Of a stretch of 64,000 bases of DNA, positions 20,502-29,645 are shown one piece after another. The number at the start of each line of letters is the position of its first letter. Within the stretch, counting starts at the first letter, position 1. Made by a program: the position numbers and the translations under genes. The notes under the pieces were generated by a model. It was not told the DNA's origin and ran no database searches. It saw nothing but the letters and a program-made list of their open reading frames with translations. This DNA is from Bacillus siamensis KCTC 13613. GTDB lineage: Bacteria > Bacillota > Bacilli > Bacillales > Bacillaceae. The stretch covers positions 219,135 through 283,134 of the forward strand of contig NZ_AJVF01000040.1 in assembly GCF_000262045.1 (NCBI RefSeq). Direction: 5' to 3'.

Positions 20502-21044
20502 TTATTTATTGGGGTTTGGGAATACACGCTGCACCATTTGGCCGAATTCATCAAACAGACCGGATACCGGGTGGCCGTTTTTGATTCGTTTTCCGTAGCC
20601 TTGCATACGTTCCACGAAATCCGGATTCGCTGATACATATACTGTCCGGACATGTTTATCGGCTGATTTCACCTTATCGGTTATCTTATTTTTCAAATGG
20701 TTGGCAATGGCGCCTTTTTGCCCGTTTGTCAAAACAACGGCAACATAAGCGCTGTTTCCGGCAACGATTACAGTTGCATTTTTAACTTCTTTCAGATCAG
20801 TCACCTTGTCTGCGGCTTTATCAGCAACCCTCAGGTTACGGTTGTTATTGTGATCTGCGGTGTTTTGGTTATGACGGTTCCCTGTATTCATATTTGTCGC
20901 ACCGTCGTTAGGCGTGTTGCGGTAATTTACATTTTGGGTGCGGTTGTCATTTCGTTTTCCTTCTCCCTGGTTTCCCATGCTGCACCCTGCGGTAATCAGC
21001 ATCGGCAGAAGAAGGGCAGAGATAACTGCTTGTTTTTTTATCAT
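20502..21044 (-). CDS. yhcN: YhcN, spore lipoprotein (YhcN/YlaJ family)
   Basis: A 180-residue lipoprotein with lipobox LITAGC (Cys21). An Asn-rich low-complexity stretch (28-75) precedes the YhcN/YlaJ domain (about 75-165; ADKAADKVTDLKEVKNATVI, ADKHVRTVYVSANPDF). B. subtilis YhcN is an inner spore membrane lipoprotein involved in outgrowth and made in the forespore. AGGAGG lies before the ATG. It is monocistronic and divergent from yhcM. Confidence 0.92.
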   Translation of the reverse strand: MIKKQAVISALLLPMLITAGCSMGNQGEGKRNDNRTQNVNYRNTPNDGATNMNTGNRHNQNTADHNNNRNLRVADKAADKVTDLKEVKNATVIVAGNSAYVAVVLTNGQKGAIANHLKNKITDKVKSADKHVRTVYVSANPDFVERMQGYGKRIKNGHPVSGLFDEFGQMVQRVFPNPNK

Positions 21045-21187
21045 GTGAATTCCTCCTTTCTCACTTTACGTATAGGTTTTTCTATTCGGCTGGATTTATG
21101 CATGCCGTTTGCATTTGAACGGTTTGGATAAATATCAGAAGGAAAGGAAAAGATAAATGTAATCACTAGAATGAGGAGGGATTTAAC

Positions 21188-21787
21188 TTGTTCAGACAAA
21201 AAAGAGGCATCAGCCCGACAGCGCTGCTGATCGGCTCATCAATTTTGATTGCAGCTTTATCACCGGAAATCCGCCGCAAAATCACCGGAATGGTTTCAGG
21301 CCGAACGCAGCATAAAGATGACGCACACTCCATGCAGCCCGCCGAAATGATTAAGCAGGCTTTCGGCGGAGATTCCGGCGGACAGCAGCACACGGACAAA
21401 GCCCGGCACTCACAAAGCGGCTCCATGCAGCCCGCCGAGATGATCAAACAGGCTTTCGGCGGGGAATCCGGCGGACAGCGGCACACGGACAAAGCCCGGC
21501 ACTCACAAGGCGGCTCCATGCAGCCCGCCGAGATGATTAAGCAGGCTTTCGGCGGAGATTCCGGCGGACAGCGGCATGAGCAGACTTCCCGCCAACACTC
21601 CGGCTCAACTTCATCGTCTCATGAACACAGCCGGAGCCATACGGACGGACAGGCAGACCGCAGAAAAGAGACTTCGGCAAAGCCTCACTATACAGAGCCG
21701 ATTCACTTTGAAGAAAGCGCGGTAAATGTTTTAAATGACAGCACCGTGATGAATATGCTGGAAGATCTGGAACCTGGAAATCATTAA
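21188..21787 (+). CDS. yhcM: YhcM-like protein with 31-residue tandem repeats
   Basis: A 199-residue basic, Gly/Ser/His-rich protein. The N-terminal 35 residues are hydrophobic to basic (SPTALLIGSSILIAALSPEI), possibly a membrane or signal segment. Residues 48-131 consist of three copies of a 31-residue unit starting SMQPAEMIKQAFGG, the third shorter. The tail is acidic (HFEESAVNVLNDSTVMNMLE). The start is TTG with GAGGAGGG 8 nt upstream. I remember YhcM of B. subtilis as about 150 residues, which would fit extra repeat copies here. The function is unknown; a sporulation role is likely from its neighbours. Confidence 0.75.
   Translation: MFRQKRGISPTALLIGSSILIAALSPEIRRKITGMVSGRTQHKDDAHSMQPAEMIKQAFGGDSGGQQHTDKARHSQSGSMQPAEMIKQAFGGESGGQRHTDKARHSQGGSMQPAEMIKQAFGGDSGGQRHEQTSRQHSGSTSSSHEHSRSHTDGQADRRKETSAKPHYTEPIHFEESAVNVLNDSTVMNMLEDLEPGNH
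21329..21580 (+). repeat. 93-bp in-frame tandem repeat inside yhcM
   Basis: Copies begin at 21329, 21422 and 21515, exactly 93 bases apart, and differ at only a few positions (for example gaa/gag, gat/gaa codons). The third copy is cut after about 65 bases. The near identity points to recent duplication. Confidence 0.9.
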
Positions 21788-21867
21788 AAATACACGAATT
21801 CGTTTTTTAACGATTTGAAGAAGTTCCCTTAATCACAATGCCGGGGAGCGGATAATGTTGCTTCCCG

Positions 21868-21907
21868 CTAAAAAAGCCTTAACTTCAGGTGAAGTTAAGG
21901 CTTTTCA
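21868..21907 (-). terminator. Terminator between yhcM and tcyP
   Basis: Stem AAGCCTTAACTTCA with TGAAGTTAAGGCTT, A6 on one side and T4 on the other, so it can serve yhcM or tcyP. The remaining sequence from 21788 to 21996 shows no further gene. Confidence 0.75.
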
Positions 21908-21996
21908 GATTGAGGAAAGATCTTGCTAACCATGCAGTGCGGCTTCACAGCAAAGTGATGTGCCATGGCTGGTTTTTGCTGATGATCCTCTTTTTA

Positions 21997-23388
21997 TTAA
22001 GCTTCTTCAGCTTCAATGACGATTGAGGAATCATTGTAAACCGAGGTATCGGTTTCCTTCGTCATTTTACTTGTTAACAGTCCCGCGGTCATGCTGCCGC
22101 TGACATTTAAGGCAGTGCGCCCCATGTCAATTAACGGCTCAATTGAGATGAGCAGCCCGGCAAGCGCGACAGGCATGTTTAAAGCGGATAAGACGAGAAG
22201 AGCCGCAAATGTCGCGCCGCCTCCTACGCCTGCTACACCGAACGAACTGATTGCCACTATCGCGATGACCGAAATAATAAATCCGGGTTCAAACGGATTT
22301 TGCCCCACTGTCGGCGCAATCATCATCGCGAGCATTGCCGGATAAATGCCGGCACAGCCGTTTTGACCGATCGATAAGCCGAATGAACCGGCGAAGTTCG
22401 CAATTCCTTCCGGTACGCCCATGCTTTTTTGTGTTTTAATATTGAGCGGCAAAGCCCCTGCGCTTGAACGGGACGTAAACGCAAACACCATGACCGGAAA
22501 TGCTTTTTTCACGTATGTGATCGGATTTAAACCGCTGAACGTAATCAGCAGCAAGTGAATGATAAACATGACGATGAGCGCGGCGTATGATGCGATCACA
22601 AACATCCCCAGTTTCACAATGCTGTCGATGTCGCTTGTCGCGATCGTTTTCGTCATAATCGCCAACACCCCGTAAGGCGTCAGTCTTAAAATTAATGTCA
22701 CGACGCGCATAATAATCGCGTAAACCGCATCGACAATTCCGCTGAATGTCGCGGCGTGCTCCGGCTGCTTCCGTTTCACGCCAAGGAAAGCGATGCCGAG
22801 AAAAGCGGCGAAAATAACGACTCCGATGGTGGAAGTCGGTCTGGCCCCGGTGAAATCAAGAAACGGATTTCCCGGCAGAAGCTCAACGATTTGCTGAGGA
22901 AGCGTTTTAGCCGTCATATCCTCCGATTTTTGCTGAAGCTCCTGGCCTCTTGATAGCTCAGTGCTTCCCTGGTCGATATGAACGGCCTTCAGATCAAAGG
23001 AAAGCGCCGAAACAATTCCGACTGCCGCGGCAATTGCTGTTGTGGCGATCAAAATTCCGATAATCAGGCCGCTGATTTTTCCGATGTTATGGGTCAGTTT
23101 CAGCTTCGTAAATGCGCCCAGAATGGAAATAAAGACAAGCGGCATGACGATCATCTGAAGCAACTTGACATAACCGCCGCCGGCGATATTAAACCAATCA
23201 GCTGTTTGTGTCACGATATGTGAAGCCGGCCCGTAAATCAATTGCAGTGCAAAACCGAATACAATGCCTAATCCGAGCGCCGTAAAGACACGTTTAGAAA
23301 AGGAAACGTGTTTTTTTTGCATCACAAACAGACCTGCTATAAGCAAAAGCATAATGAAAACATGTAAGACTACAAATAAATTCTCCAA
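21997..23388 (-). CDS. tcyP: L-cystine symporter TcyP
   Basis: A 463-residue membrane protein of the dicarboxylate/amino acid:cation symporter (DAACS/SDF) family with about eight to ten helices. The substrate-site hairpin is AFTSRSSAGALPLNI and the second is GLSIGQNGCAGIYPAMLAMM. TcyP (YhcL) is the cystine importer of B. subtilis and is repressed by CymR when cysteine is plentiful. A sigma-A promoter lies at 23425-23453. It is monocistronic and divergent from dgcK. Confidence 0.92.
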   Translation of the reverse strand: MENLFVVLHVFIMLLLIAGLFVMQKKHVSFSKRVFTALGLGIVFGFALQLIYGPASHIVTQTADWFNIAGGGYVKLLQMIVMPLVFISILGAFTKLKLTHNIGKISGLIIGILIATTAIAAAVGIVSALSFDLKAVHIDQGSTELSRGQELQQKSEDMTAKTLPQQIVELLPGNPFLDFTGARPTSTIGVVIFAAFLGIAFLGVKRKQPEHAATFSGIVDAVYAIIMRVVTLILRLTPYGVLAIMTKTIATSDIDSIVKLGMFVIASYAALIVMFIIHLLLITFSGLNPITYVKKAFPVMVFAFTSRSSAGALPLNIKTQKSMGVPEGIANFAGSFGLSIGQNGCAGIYPAMLAMMIAPTVGQNPFEPGFIISVIAIVAISSFGVAGVGGGATFAALLVLSALNMPVALAGLLISIEPLIDMGRTALNVSGSMTAGLLTSKMTKETDTSVYNDSSIVIEAEEA

Positions 23389-23424
23389 AACAGGTAAACA
23401 CTCCCTTGCTCATTATCCTTAAAC

Positions 23425-23453
23425 ACTATATTATATGAATTCCGATCGGTCAA
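23425..23453 (-). promoter_or_regulatory. tcyP promoter
   Basis: -35 TTGACC (23448-23453), 17-bp spacer and -10 TATAGT (23425-23430). The spacer holds the palindromic CCGATCGG/GAATTC stretch, a plausible place for the sulfur repressor CymR; I did not score it against the CymR motif. Confidence 0.65.
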
Positions 23454-23539
23454 GTATGATTTTACAATATATGTATTTTTATAGACTTTTCTCTTTTCTT
23501 TCCACCCTTTCTTTAGTAACTTATATAAGGGTGATTGTT

Positions 23540-24619
23540 ATGCTGAAGGAACTGTTTCTTAATTTGACGATTTTAATCACATTTAATTATCTCTTCACCC
23601 TTCTTTTTAAAGAGTCGCTGTCGTATAAAGAAGACCGTCCGATGTTTCAATTACTGAAGGGGGCGGCTTGCGGGCTTTTAGGGGTTTTTCTGATTGCTTT
23701 CGGCTTTTCTTACTCTGATTCTATCATTGACCTCAGAAATATCCCGATTATCATCGCCGCTCTTTACGGAGGCTGGGTGTCTACGGCAGTTGCCTTTGCG
23801 ATTATCGTGGCAGGCCGTATCCTGATCAATTTCAATGCCAGCGCCATTTTTTCCATTGCAGCAGTCGGGATTATTGCCATACTTTCTGTGGCCGTCCTCA
23901 GAGGAAAAAAGCCGGATCGCAAAAAGGCGTTCGTTATGCTGCTTTTCTCAAACGTTATTTTCACCCTGACGCTGCTGTTGCTTGTGCCTGAACAGCCTGC
24001 CGGGACCCTCGTTTATTATTGGCTCATTTCCACTTTGGGCGGAATGCTGTCACTGTATATCATCAAACACGAAGCCGATGCCCGCCTTTTATTCAAGAAA
24101 TACAAGTTTCAAGCGAATTATGATTTTCTGACTGGGATTTTTAATAAGAGAAAGTTCGAGGAGATCTCGCGCCTCCTGTACGACCGGGCATCTCGATCAG
24201 CCTCATCTCAGCTTGCGCTTATTTATTTAGATATTGATCACTTTAAACAGATCAATGATCAATACGGCCATTATGAAGGTGATCAAGTGCTGAAAGAACT
24301 GGGGACGCGGCTGAGGTTCTTAATCAGCAGTTCTGATCCGTCAGCCCGTATCGGGGGCGAAGAATTTGCGGTGCTTATACCGAATTGCACGTATACAAAA
24401 GGGCTTCACCTCGCAGAAGAAATCAGGCAGACGATGGACGGGAACCCGATTCTGCTGACGAGCGGAGATACAATTTTCGTGACCGTTTCTATCGGCATCG
24501 CGCACTATCCGACCAATACGGGGGATCCGCAGACCCTGCCTCTGATCGCAGACCGGATGCTGTACAAAGCGAAAACCTCAGGACGCAATCAAGTGTGCAG
24601 CACTGAAAAAAAAGAATGA
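23540..24619 (+). CDS. dgcK: Membrane diguanylate cyclase DgcK
   Basis: A 359-residue protein (YhcK). Five to six membrane helices (1-175, 5TM-5TMR_LYT type) are followed by a GGDEF domain (190-355) with active-site GGEEF at 272-276 and DIDHFKQINDQYGH. It makes cyclic di-GMP from GTP. The position of an inhibitory RxxD site reads SSSD, so product inhibition may be absent. The ATG at 23540 gives the B. subtilis length and has AAGGGTGAT upstream; the frame open from 23435 covers the tcyP promoter and is not used. Confidence 0.92.
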   Translation: MLKELFLNLTILITFNYLFTLLFKESLSYKEDRPMFQLLKGAACGLLGVFLIAFGFSYSDSIIDLRNIPIIIAALYGGWVSTAVAFAIIVAGRILINFNASAIFSIAAVGIIAILSVAVLRGKKPDRKKAFVMLLFSNVIFTLTLLLLVPEQPAGTLVYYWLISTLGGMLSLYIIKHEADARLLFKKYKFQANYDFLTGIFNKRKFEEISRLLYDRASRSASSQLALIYLDIDHFKQINDQYGHYEGDQVLKELGTRLRFLISSSDPSARIGGEEFAVLIPNCTYTKGLHLAEEIRQTMDGNPILLTSGDTIFVTVSIGIAHYPTNTGDPQTLPLIADRMLYKAKTSGRNQVCSTEKKE

Positions 24620-24648
24620 TCGCCGCAGGGGGGAATCATTCTTTCTTT
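24612..24648 (+). terminator. Terminator after dgcK
   Basis: Stem AGAATGAT/ATCATTCT followed by TTCTTTT on the plus strand and A7 on the other side. It overlaps the probable 3' end of the yhcJ remnant on the minus strand. Confidence 0.65.
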
Positions 24649-25182
24649 TCAGTGACAACGGCGCCCGCCTGGAAAACGGGAATCAGGCTGCCCTGATATT
24701 CGATACAAAGACAGGAGTTGTTGCATCCGCTTATCAACTTTATCATCTGCGCCGACCAGATCAGCGCGTCCTTTTCCGCATGAAATCCTGCTTTTTCGCG
24801 TCACTTTGACTGAAAACTGCTGCCTCACGTCTTTTCTACGTAATCAGCCCGCCTCCTGCATAAGAAAGAGCGCTCTGCCGAAATCCGCAGCTTCTTTTTT
24901 CCAATAGTCGGCAAACATTTTAAAATAAGCAACGGTTTGAAATGTATCTGCATCAAAATCCCCGCCGACAATGTGCCAAATCAGCCTGGGCATAATCCGA
25001 AAACATTGCCAATGAAAGTTTCAATCCTTCCTCTCCGACTTTTTTGCGACAAATCCCCAGATAAATGGATGACATACATTGATTCTGATAGTAATGGCTC
25101 GATTTCAAGCGGGATCATGGCATGAAGTAAGCAGCATGATCAAAATGAAGAGAAACAGACTCTTTATAATCCGCAGCTTCAA
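24636..25182 (-). pseudogene. yhcJ: Eroded yhcJ-like lipoprotein gene (NlpA/MetQ family)
   Basis: Minus-strand reading shows pieces of one protein in different frames. A TTG start at 25182 with GGAGGGAG gives MKLRIIKSLFLFILIMLLTS and then a lipobox Cys, cut by a stop three residues later. Further on come FIWGFVAKKVGEEGLKLSLA, MFSDYAQAD, GGDFDADTFQTVAYFKMFAD and FGRALFLMQEAG, then GLIT after another shift. These match the order of NlpA/MetQ binding proteins (DY-Q--, GDIDAN-FQ, GRALLLLQ-AGLI). B. subtilis has intact yhcJ at this place. At least three frameshifts or stops are needed, so no functional product is expected. Confidence 0.75.
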
Positions 25183-25730
<548 letters not shown>

Positions 25731-25737
25731 ATGTCTT

Positions 25738-25773
25738 AAAAAAACCTGCCGGTGCAAGCCGGCGGTTTTTTTA
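25738..25773 (+). terminator. Terminator of cspB
   Basis: Stem ACCTGCCGG/CCGGCGGT with T7 on the plus strand, 8 bases after the stop. Confidence 0.85.
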
Positions 25774-25775
25774 TA

Positions 25776-25813
25776 TCTAAAAGCTGTTTTGCCTATGCAA
25801 AACAGCTTTTTTA
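25776..25813 (-). terminator. Terminator of the yhcEFGHI operon
   Basis: Stem AAAGCTGTTTTGC/GCAAAACAGCTTT with T residues on both strands. On the minus strand it stands directly after yhcI. Confidence 0.8.
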
Positions 25814-25815
25814 CA

Positions 25816-26763
25816 TCAGGTCGCAATATCCCGTTTTAAGAAGACGCCGAATGCGAGCGCCATAAAAATAATGAAGTAAATCACAAGCATCACAACCGAA
25901 AATGTCATCGTCATCCCCTCTACTAAAGGAGTACCGTTCATATATTGCGACAAATCCGTGTTCGCAAATAAAATATATTTCGTCCATTCAAATTTCGTGG
26001 CAAGAAATACAGTCGCCGTGTTGCCCATAACCAATAGAAAAATAGAAAATCCGACCGCTAATGAGCTGTTTCGGAATACTGCAGACAGCATAAACGCCAT
26101 CGTCGCAAGCATAAAAGCGGAGACAGATTCATAGATATATGTTTTAGCGAGGAAAGCGATGATATTTTGCTCAAAAACATGGCCGTCTTTGTATACGAGA
26201 TGAACATCAGCCGCAGTATCTCCGCCTGTACCGAAAAAGACCAATCCCAACAGAGCGGAGCCGGCAAATAAAATCACAAGCATCAGCAGTCCGAACAGCA
26301 GCACCGTCATATATTTAGATAGCAAAATCTGAAAACGGCTGAGCGGACGGATGGCCAGCAGCTTGATCGTCCCCCAGTTGAACTCATTTGCCACGATGCC
26401 TGCTGCGATGATAATCGTGAACAGGCCGGTCAAAACCGTCATCATCGAAGAATCAGCTACGTATGACCACACTGTGTACCCTGTATCCTCGGGGAGGTTA
26501 TGATCCATACGGTATTCATTTATCGCGATATTCTGTTTCAGACTATCAATGACAGTCTGATTTCCGGTTTCCTTTATCTGCTGTTTCATTTCTTTGTTTG
26601 CACCCTGGAGCTCCTGCTTCCAATTTGGATTGGCGTCGCTCGAGGTGAAATGGTTTGACAGAAGTGCAAATCCGGTCATCGCAAGGCCTAAAATCACAAT
26701 CATAGCCCACGTGCCGACACGGCTGAAGATTTTAATCCATTCATTATAGATCAGTTTAAGCAT
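25816..26763 (-). CDS. yhcI: ABC transporter permease YhcI
   Basis: A 315-residue ABC-2-type permease. One membrane helix near the N-terminus (18-38), an extracellular loop (40-105), then five more helices. The family often exports lipids, antibiotics or peptides; the substrate is unknown. AGGAGG lies before the ATG, which overlaps the yhcH stop region by 8 nt. It is the last gene of the operon and pairs with the ATPase YhcH. Confidence 0.88.
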   Translation of the reverse strand: MLKLIYNEWIKIFSRVGTWAMIVILGLAMTGFALLSNHFTSSDANPNWKQELQGANKEMKQQIKETGNQTVIDSLKQNIAINEYRMDHNLPEDTGYTVWSYVADSSMMTVLTGLFTIIIAAGIVANEFNWGTIKLLAIRPLSRFQILLSKYMTVLLFGLLMLVILFAGSALLGLVFFGTGGDTAADVHLVYKDGHVFEQNIIAFLAKTYIYESVSAFMLATMAFMLSAVFRNSSLAVGFSIFLLVMGNTATVFLATKFEWTKYILFANTDLSQYMNGTPLVEGMTMTFSVVMLVIYFIIFMALAFGVFLKRDIAT

Positions 26764-27673
26764 ATTGAGCCTCCTCTTTCGTCCCGCCGGTAATTTCCAG
26801 GAAACGGTCTTCTAAAGATTTTGTTATGATTTTCACTTCATATAAGCGGATATTTTCACGGACGAGAAGTGAAATCACATCAGGCACTTCCTGTTTTGAC
26901 AGCTTGATCTCAAAGCCGTTTGTTTGCTTCACACAGTCAAACTGACTCAGGACGGCAAGCGCCTCTTCCCTTTGTTCAATATGGAAAAAGTATGTATCTT
27001 TTTCTTCTGTTCCTTCATCTCTTACCTTTTGAATATCAACAAGCTCTCCTTTTTGCAAAATGCCGATTCGATCGCACATCAATTCCATTTCGGACAGCAG
27101 ATGGCTCGAGACGATAACCGCCATTCCTTTTTCCCGTGTCAGCTTTTTCAGATGGTCTCTGATTTCCCTGATACCGGCGGGATCAAGGCCGTTTGTCGGT
27201 TCATCCAGAATCAGCACCTTCGGGTTATGCAGCAGACTCTGAGCAAGGCCGAGGCGCTGTCTCATCCCGAGAGAATAGGTCTTTACTTTGTCATGAATTC
27301 TGTCCTGTAATCCGACGAGCTCGATGACCTCATCTATTTTTTCTTTCGTAACGCCTTTTACCATTCTTGCGTACTGCTGTAAATTTTTATAGCCGCTCAG
27401 GAATTTGTACAGCTCCGGGTTTTCCACGATGGCTCCGACGTGCCTGACCGCTTTTGCATAGTTTTTCGTAATGGATTCCCCGCAGATTACGATGTCTCCC
27501 TGAGACAGTTTCATTAATCCGACCATCATTCTGATCGTTGTCGTTTTCCCCGCTCCGTTCGGCCCTAAAAATCCAAACACTTCGCCTGCCCGGACGGAGA
27601 AGCTCAGATCATGAATAATCGTTCGTCCTTTAATCGTTTTCTTTACCTGTTGCAATTCCAATACCGTTTCCAA
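26756..27673 (-). CDS. yhcH: ABC transporter ATP-binding protein YhcH
   Basis: A 305-residue ATPase of the CcmA/DrrA type. Walker A is GPNGAGKTTTIRM (about 39-51), the signature is YSLGMRQRLGLAQ, and Walker B is KVLILDEPTNGLDP. The C-terminal 80 residues are the regulatory extension of exporter ATPases. The start is TTG with AAGGGGGA upstream and lies directly after the yhcG stop. It works with YhcI. Confidence 0.92.
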   Translation of the reverse strand: METVLELQQVKKTIKGRTIIHDLSFSVRAGEVFGFLGPNGAGKTTTIRMMVGLMKLSQGDIVICGESITKNYAKAVRHVGAIVENPELYKFLSGYKNLQQYARMVKGVTKEKIDEVIELVGLQDRIHDKVKTYSLGMRQRLGLAQSLLHNPKVLILDEPTNGLDPAGIREIRDHLKKLTREKGMAVIVSSHLLSEMELMCDRIGILQKGELVDIQKVRDEGTEEKDTYFFHIEQREEALAVLSQFDCVKQTNGFEIKLSKQEVPDVISLLVRENIRLYEVKIITKSLEDRFLEITGGTKEEAQYA

Positions 27674-28390
27674 TTAGAATCCCCCTTCTTTTTCGTACGC
27701 CTGCAGAATGCTTTTATACCATTGCAGTACGGACATTCCTTCCTGCTCCCTGAGCTCTTCGACTTCACGCCGTTCAGCGATTTTCCCTTTTCTGAACACC
27801 ATCACTTCGTCCAAAAGCGTCTCAATCTCATCGATCTCATGTGTGGCGATGACTACGATCTGACTGTCAAAATCAATATACGATACGAGACTGTTGACGA
27901 TTGACTCCCGGACCGCCGGATCCAGACCGGAAAACGGCTCATCCAGCAGAATGACGGATGCTTTTCTCGACAGGGCCAGGACGATTTTCAGCCTGCCCCG
28001 GCTGCCTTTAGACAGCTCTTTTATTTTCTGCTCCGCTGAGAGATTCATTTCCGATAATAGATTCCGTGCTTTCTCCAGCTGAAAATCCGGGAATTGTGAA
28101 TGATAAAATGTGAGCATATCACCGACAGTCGTCCGGGCGAAAAACGTATCATGTTCGGTTAAATAAGCCGTACGAAAAAGCATTTTCCGGCTTACGGCAC
28201 GTCCGTCGATCCGAACAGCGCCCGAGGTGGGAAATGCAAGCCCGGCAAGCATTTTCAGCGTTGTTGATTTACCGCTTCCGTTCGGTCCTAATATTCCGTA
28301 GATCTTACCCGGAGACAATGAAAATGATACATCGCTGACTGCGAGCCTGCGGCCGTATTTTTTTGTAACGTGTTCAAAATCAAGATTCAT
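27674..28390 (-). CDS. yhcG: ABC transporter ATP-binding protein YhcG
   Basis: A 238-residue ATPase. Walker [14 protein letters not shown], a degenerate signature ([14 protein letters not shown]), and Walker [14 protein letters not shown]. The ATG at 28390 has GAGGAAG upstream and overlaps the yhcF stop by 11 nt; the frame extends to 28450 within yhcF. The likely partner membrane protein is YhcE. This arrangement (GntR, ATPase, membrane protein) is like the ytr operon. Confidence 0.9.
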   Translation of the reverse strand: MNLDFEHVTKKYGRRLAVSDVSFSLSPGKIYGILGPNGSGKSTTLKMLAGLAFPTSGAVRIDGRAVSRKMLFRTAYLTEHDTFFARTTVGDMLTFYHSQFPDFQLEKARNLLSEMNLSAEQKIKELSKGSRGRLKIVLALSRKASVILLDEPFSGLDPAVRESIVNSLVSYIDFDSQIVVIATHEIDEIETLLDEVMVFRKGKIAERREVEELREQEGMSVLQWYKSILQAYEKEGGF

Positions 28391-28760
28391 CGTCTGCTTC
28401 CTCCGCATATTGTTTGATCCCGTCGAGCATTTCTTCAGGAGATAACCCAAGCTCCGCCATTTCCTGAATAAAGCGTTTGAATACGTCTTTTGTCAGCCTG
28501 TCTTTCAGCTCCTCTTTCAGATCGGGTCTTTCAGCTATAAAGGTTCCCTGTCCTCTTCTCGTTTCCACGATCCCCAGCCTTTCCATTTCACTGTACGTTC
28601 TTTGTATCGTATTCGGATTCACTTTCATCTGCACGGCCATCTCTCTTACGGACGGCAGTTTGTCACCCGGCGAAAGCTCGTTTCGAATCAGCCGGTAATA
28701 TACACGGTCGGCAATTTGCAGATAAATCGGCTTTGATGATTGAAATTCATGCTTCATCAT
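28380..28760 (-). CDS. yhcF: GntR-family (YtrA-type) repressor YhcF
   Basis: A 126-residue regulator of the short YtrA subfamily. A winged helix at about 10-75 ([31 protein letters not shown], split here as two helices and wing) and a small C-terminal helical part ([12 protein letters not shown]). It starts within the yhcE stop (TAATG). An AGTGTA-N12-TACACT site over the operon promoter is its probable operator. Confidence 0.9.
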   Translation of the reverse strand: MMKHEFQSSKPIYLQIADRVYYRLIRNELSPGDKLPSVREMAVQMKVNPNTIQRTYSEMERLGIVETRRGQGTFIAERPDLKEELKDRLTKDVFKRFIQEMAELGLSPEEMLDGIKQYAEEADDES

Positions 28761-29527
28761 TACACCTCAACCTTGCGATTCAGCATTATTGAGGCCAGCG
28801 CGAGACAGAGCGCCGCAAGCACAATCACGGCCAGGAAGCTGAAAAGCGAGATGTGGACGGCCTTCAGCTCCATCGTCCAGCCGGCCAATTTTGTATAATG
28901 AAATTCAAAATTCGCATACACTTTTACCGGCCATAAATCATGTTGAGATGAAGTGAAAGGCGTAATGAGTTTATCGTCAATATAGGCCCAGACAAACGCA
29001 AGCACGATGCAGATCACCCAGCGGAGAACGGGGAAATGTTTTAACGAGTGAAAAACAGTCCAAAATACGGCCACGATCACAGATAAGTACGCTGAGCTGA
29101 TCAGCAGGTAAGCATTCAGTCCTGTTAATGTGCCGGCCAGGGGAATGGTGTGTTCCAGCGCTCCTTTTGCAGCAAGCATCCGGTACATCCAAATACCGTA
29201 GCCGGTCAGCGCCAGCTGCCCGATAAACTGATACAGCAGTGAGGCCATCAGCTTGGAAGCCAGCAGATAAAACCCGCCATTCGGATTGTAAAGCCACAGC
29301 TGATTTTTCCCTTCTTTGTGGAGGTGATAGTACATAAAAAGCGGCGCCACAAGAAATTGAAAAAACCCCATTGCCGCAAAAAAGCCGAAAATGACGAGCG
29401 GTTCTTTCTGACGGACAGCAATAACGTGGGCTGCCGCCGCCCAGAAGATCATGCCGCAAACCCAAACCGCCAGCCAGACCCATGAAACCTTCGCATCTTT
29501 TTTCAGCAGACCTAAAAACGATGTCAT
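28760..29527 (-). CDS. yhcE: YhcE, six-helix ABC-type membrane protein
   Basis: A 255-residue integral membrane protein with six predicted helices. It has no recognised motif but resembles membrane subunits of YtrC/D-like ABC systems. The ATG at 29527 (MTSFLGLLKKDAK) has GGAG 9 nt upstream; the ATG at 29542 has none. It is the first gene of the operon, so the order yhcE-yhcF-yhcG-yhcH-yhcI has the regulator second. Confidence 0.85.
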   Translation of the reverse strand: MTSFLGLLKKDAKVSWVWLAVWVCGMIFWAAAAHVIAVRQKEPLVIFGFFAAMGFFQFLVAPLFMYYHLHKEGKNQLWLYNPNGGFYLLASKLMASLLYQFIGQLALTGYGIWMYRMLAAKGALEHTIPLAGTLTGLNAYLLISSAYLSVIVAVFWTVFHSLKHFPVLRWVICIVLAFVWAYIDDKLITPFTSSQHDLWPVKVYANFEFHYTKLAGWTMELKAVHISLFSFLAVIVLAALCLALASIMLNRKVEV

Positions 29528-29550
29528 TCTTTCTCTCTCCATTCGGGACC

Positions 29551-29594
29551 AGTGTATGAGTCACATAGTACACTAGATCATTGCAAATTACAAT
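29551..29594 (-). promoter_or_regulatory. yhcE operon promoter with GntR/YtrA-type operator
   Basis: On the minus strand -35 TTGTAA, 17-bp spacer and -10 TACTAT (29565-29570). An inverted repeat AGTGTA-N12-TACACT at 29551-29574 covers the -10 box. YtrA-type GntR repressors are known to bind AGTGTA/TACACT half-sites, so YhcF is the obvious ligand. Confidence 0.75.
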
Positions 29595-29601
29595 ATCTTC
29601 A

Positions 29602-29643
29602 ATAAAAAAAGACAAATCCGCTCTTATGCAGATTTGCCTTTTC
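29602..29643 (-). terminator. Terminator of the yhbI-yhcC operon
   Basis: Stem GGCAAATCTGCA with a TGCGGATTTGTC-like complement and a T run on the minus strand, after yhcC. Confidence 0.75.
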
Positions 29644-29645
29644 CG

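Noticed and set aside
21166..21519. Minus-strand Cys-rich repeat protein opposite yhcM
   Set aside because: It is the antisense of the 93-bp repeat; no ribosome site, and yhcM has the better start and known homolog.
21329..21580. CRISPR array
   Set aside because: The 93-bp repeats are adjacent, in frame and without unique spacers, so they are a protein repeat; no cas genes occur in the window.
28977..29615. Minus-strand 212-codon frame over yhcE
   Set aside because: It is a frame-shifted shadow of yhcE and its promoter; composition is unlike a protein and the yhcE frame has proper helices.
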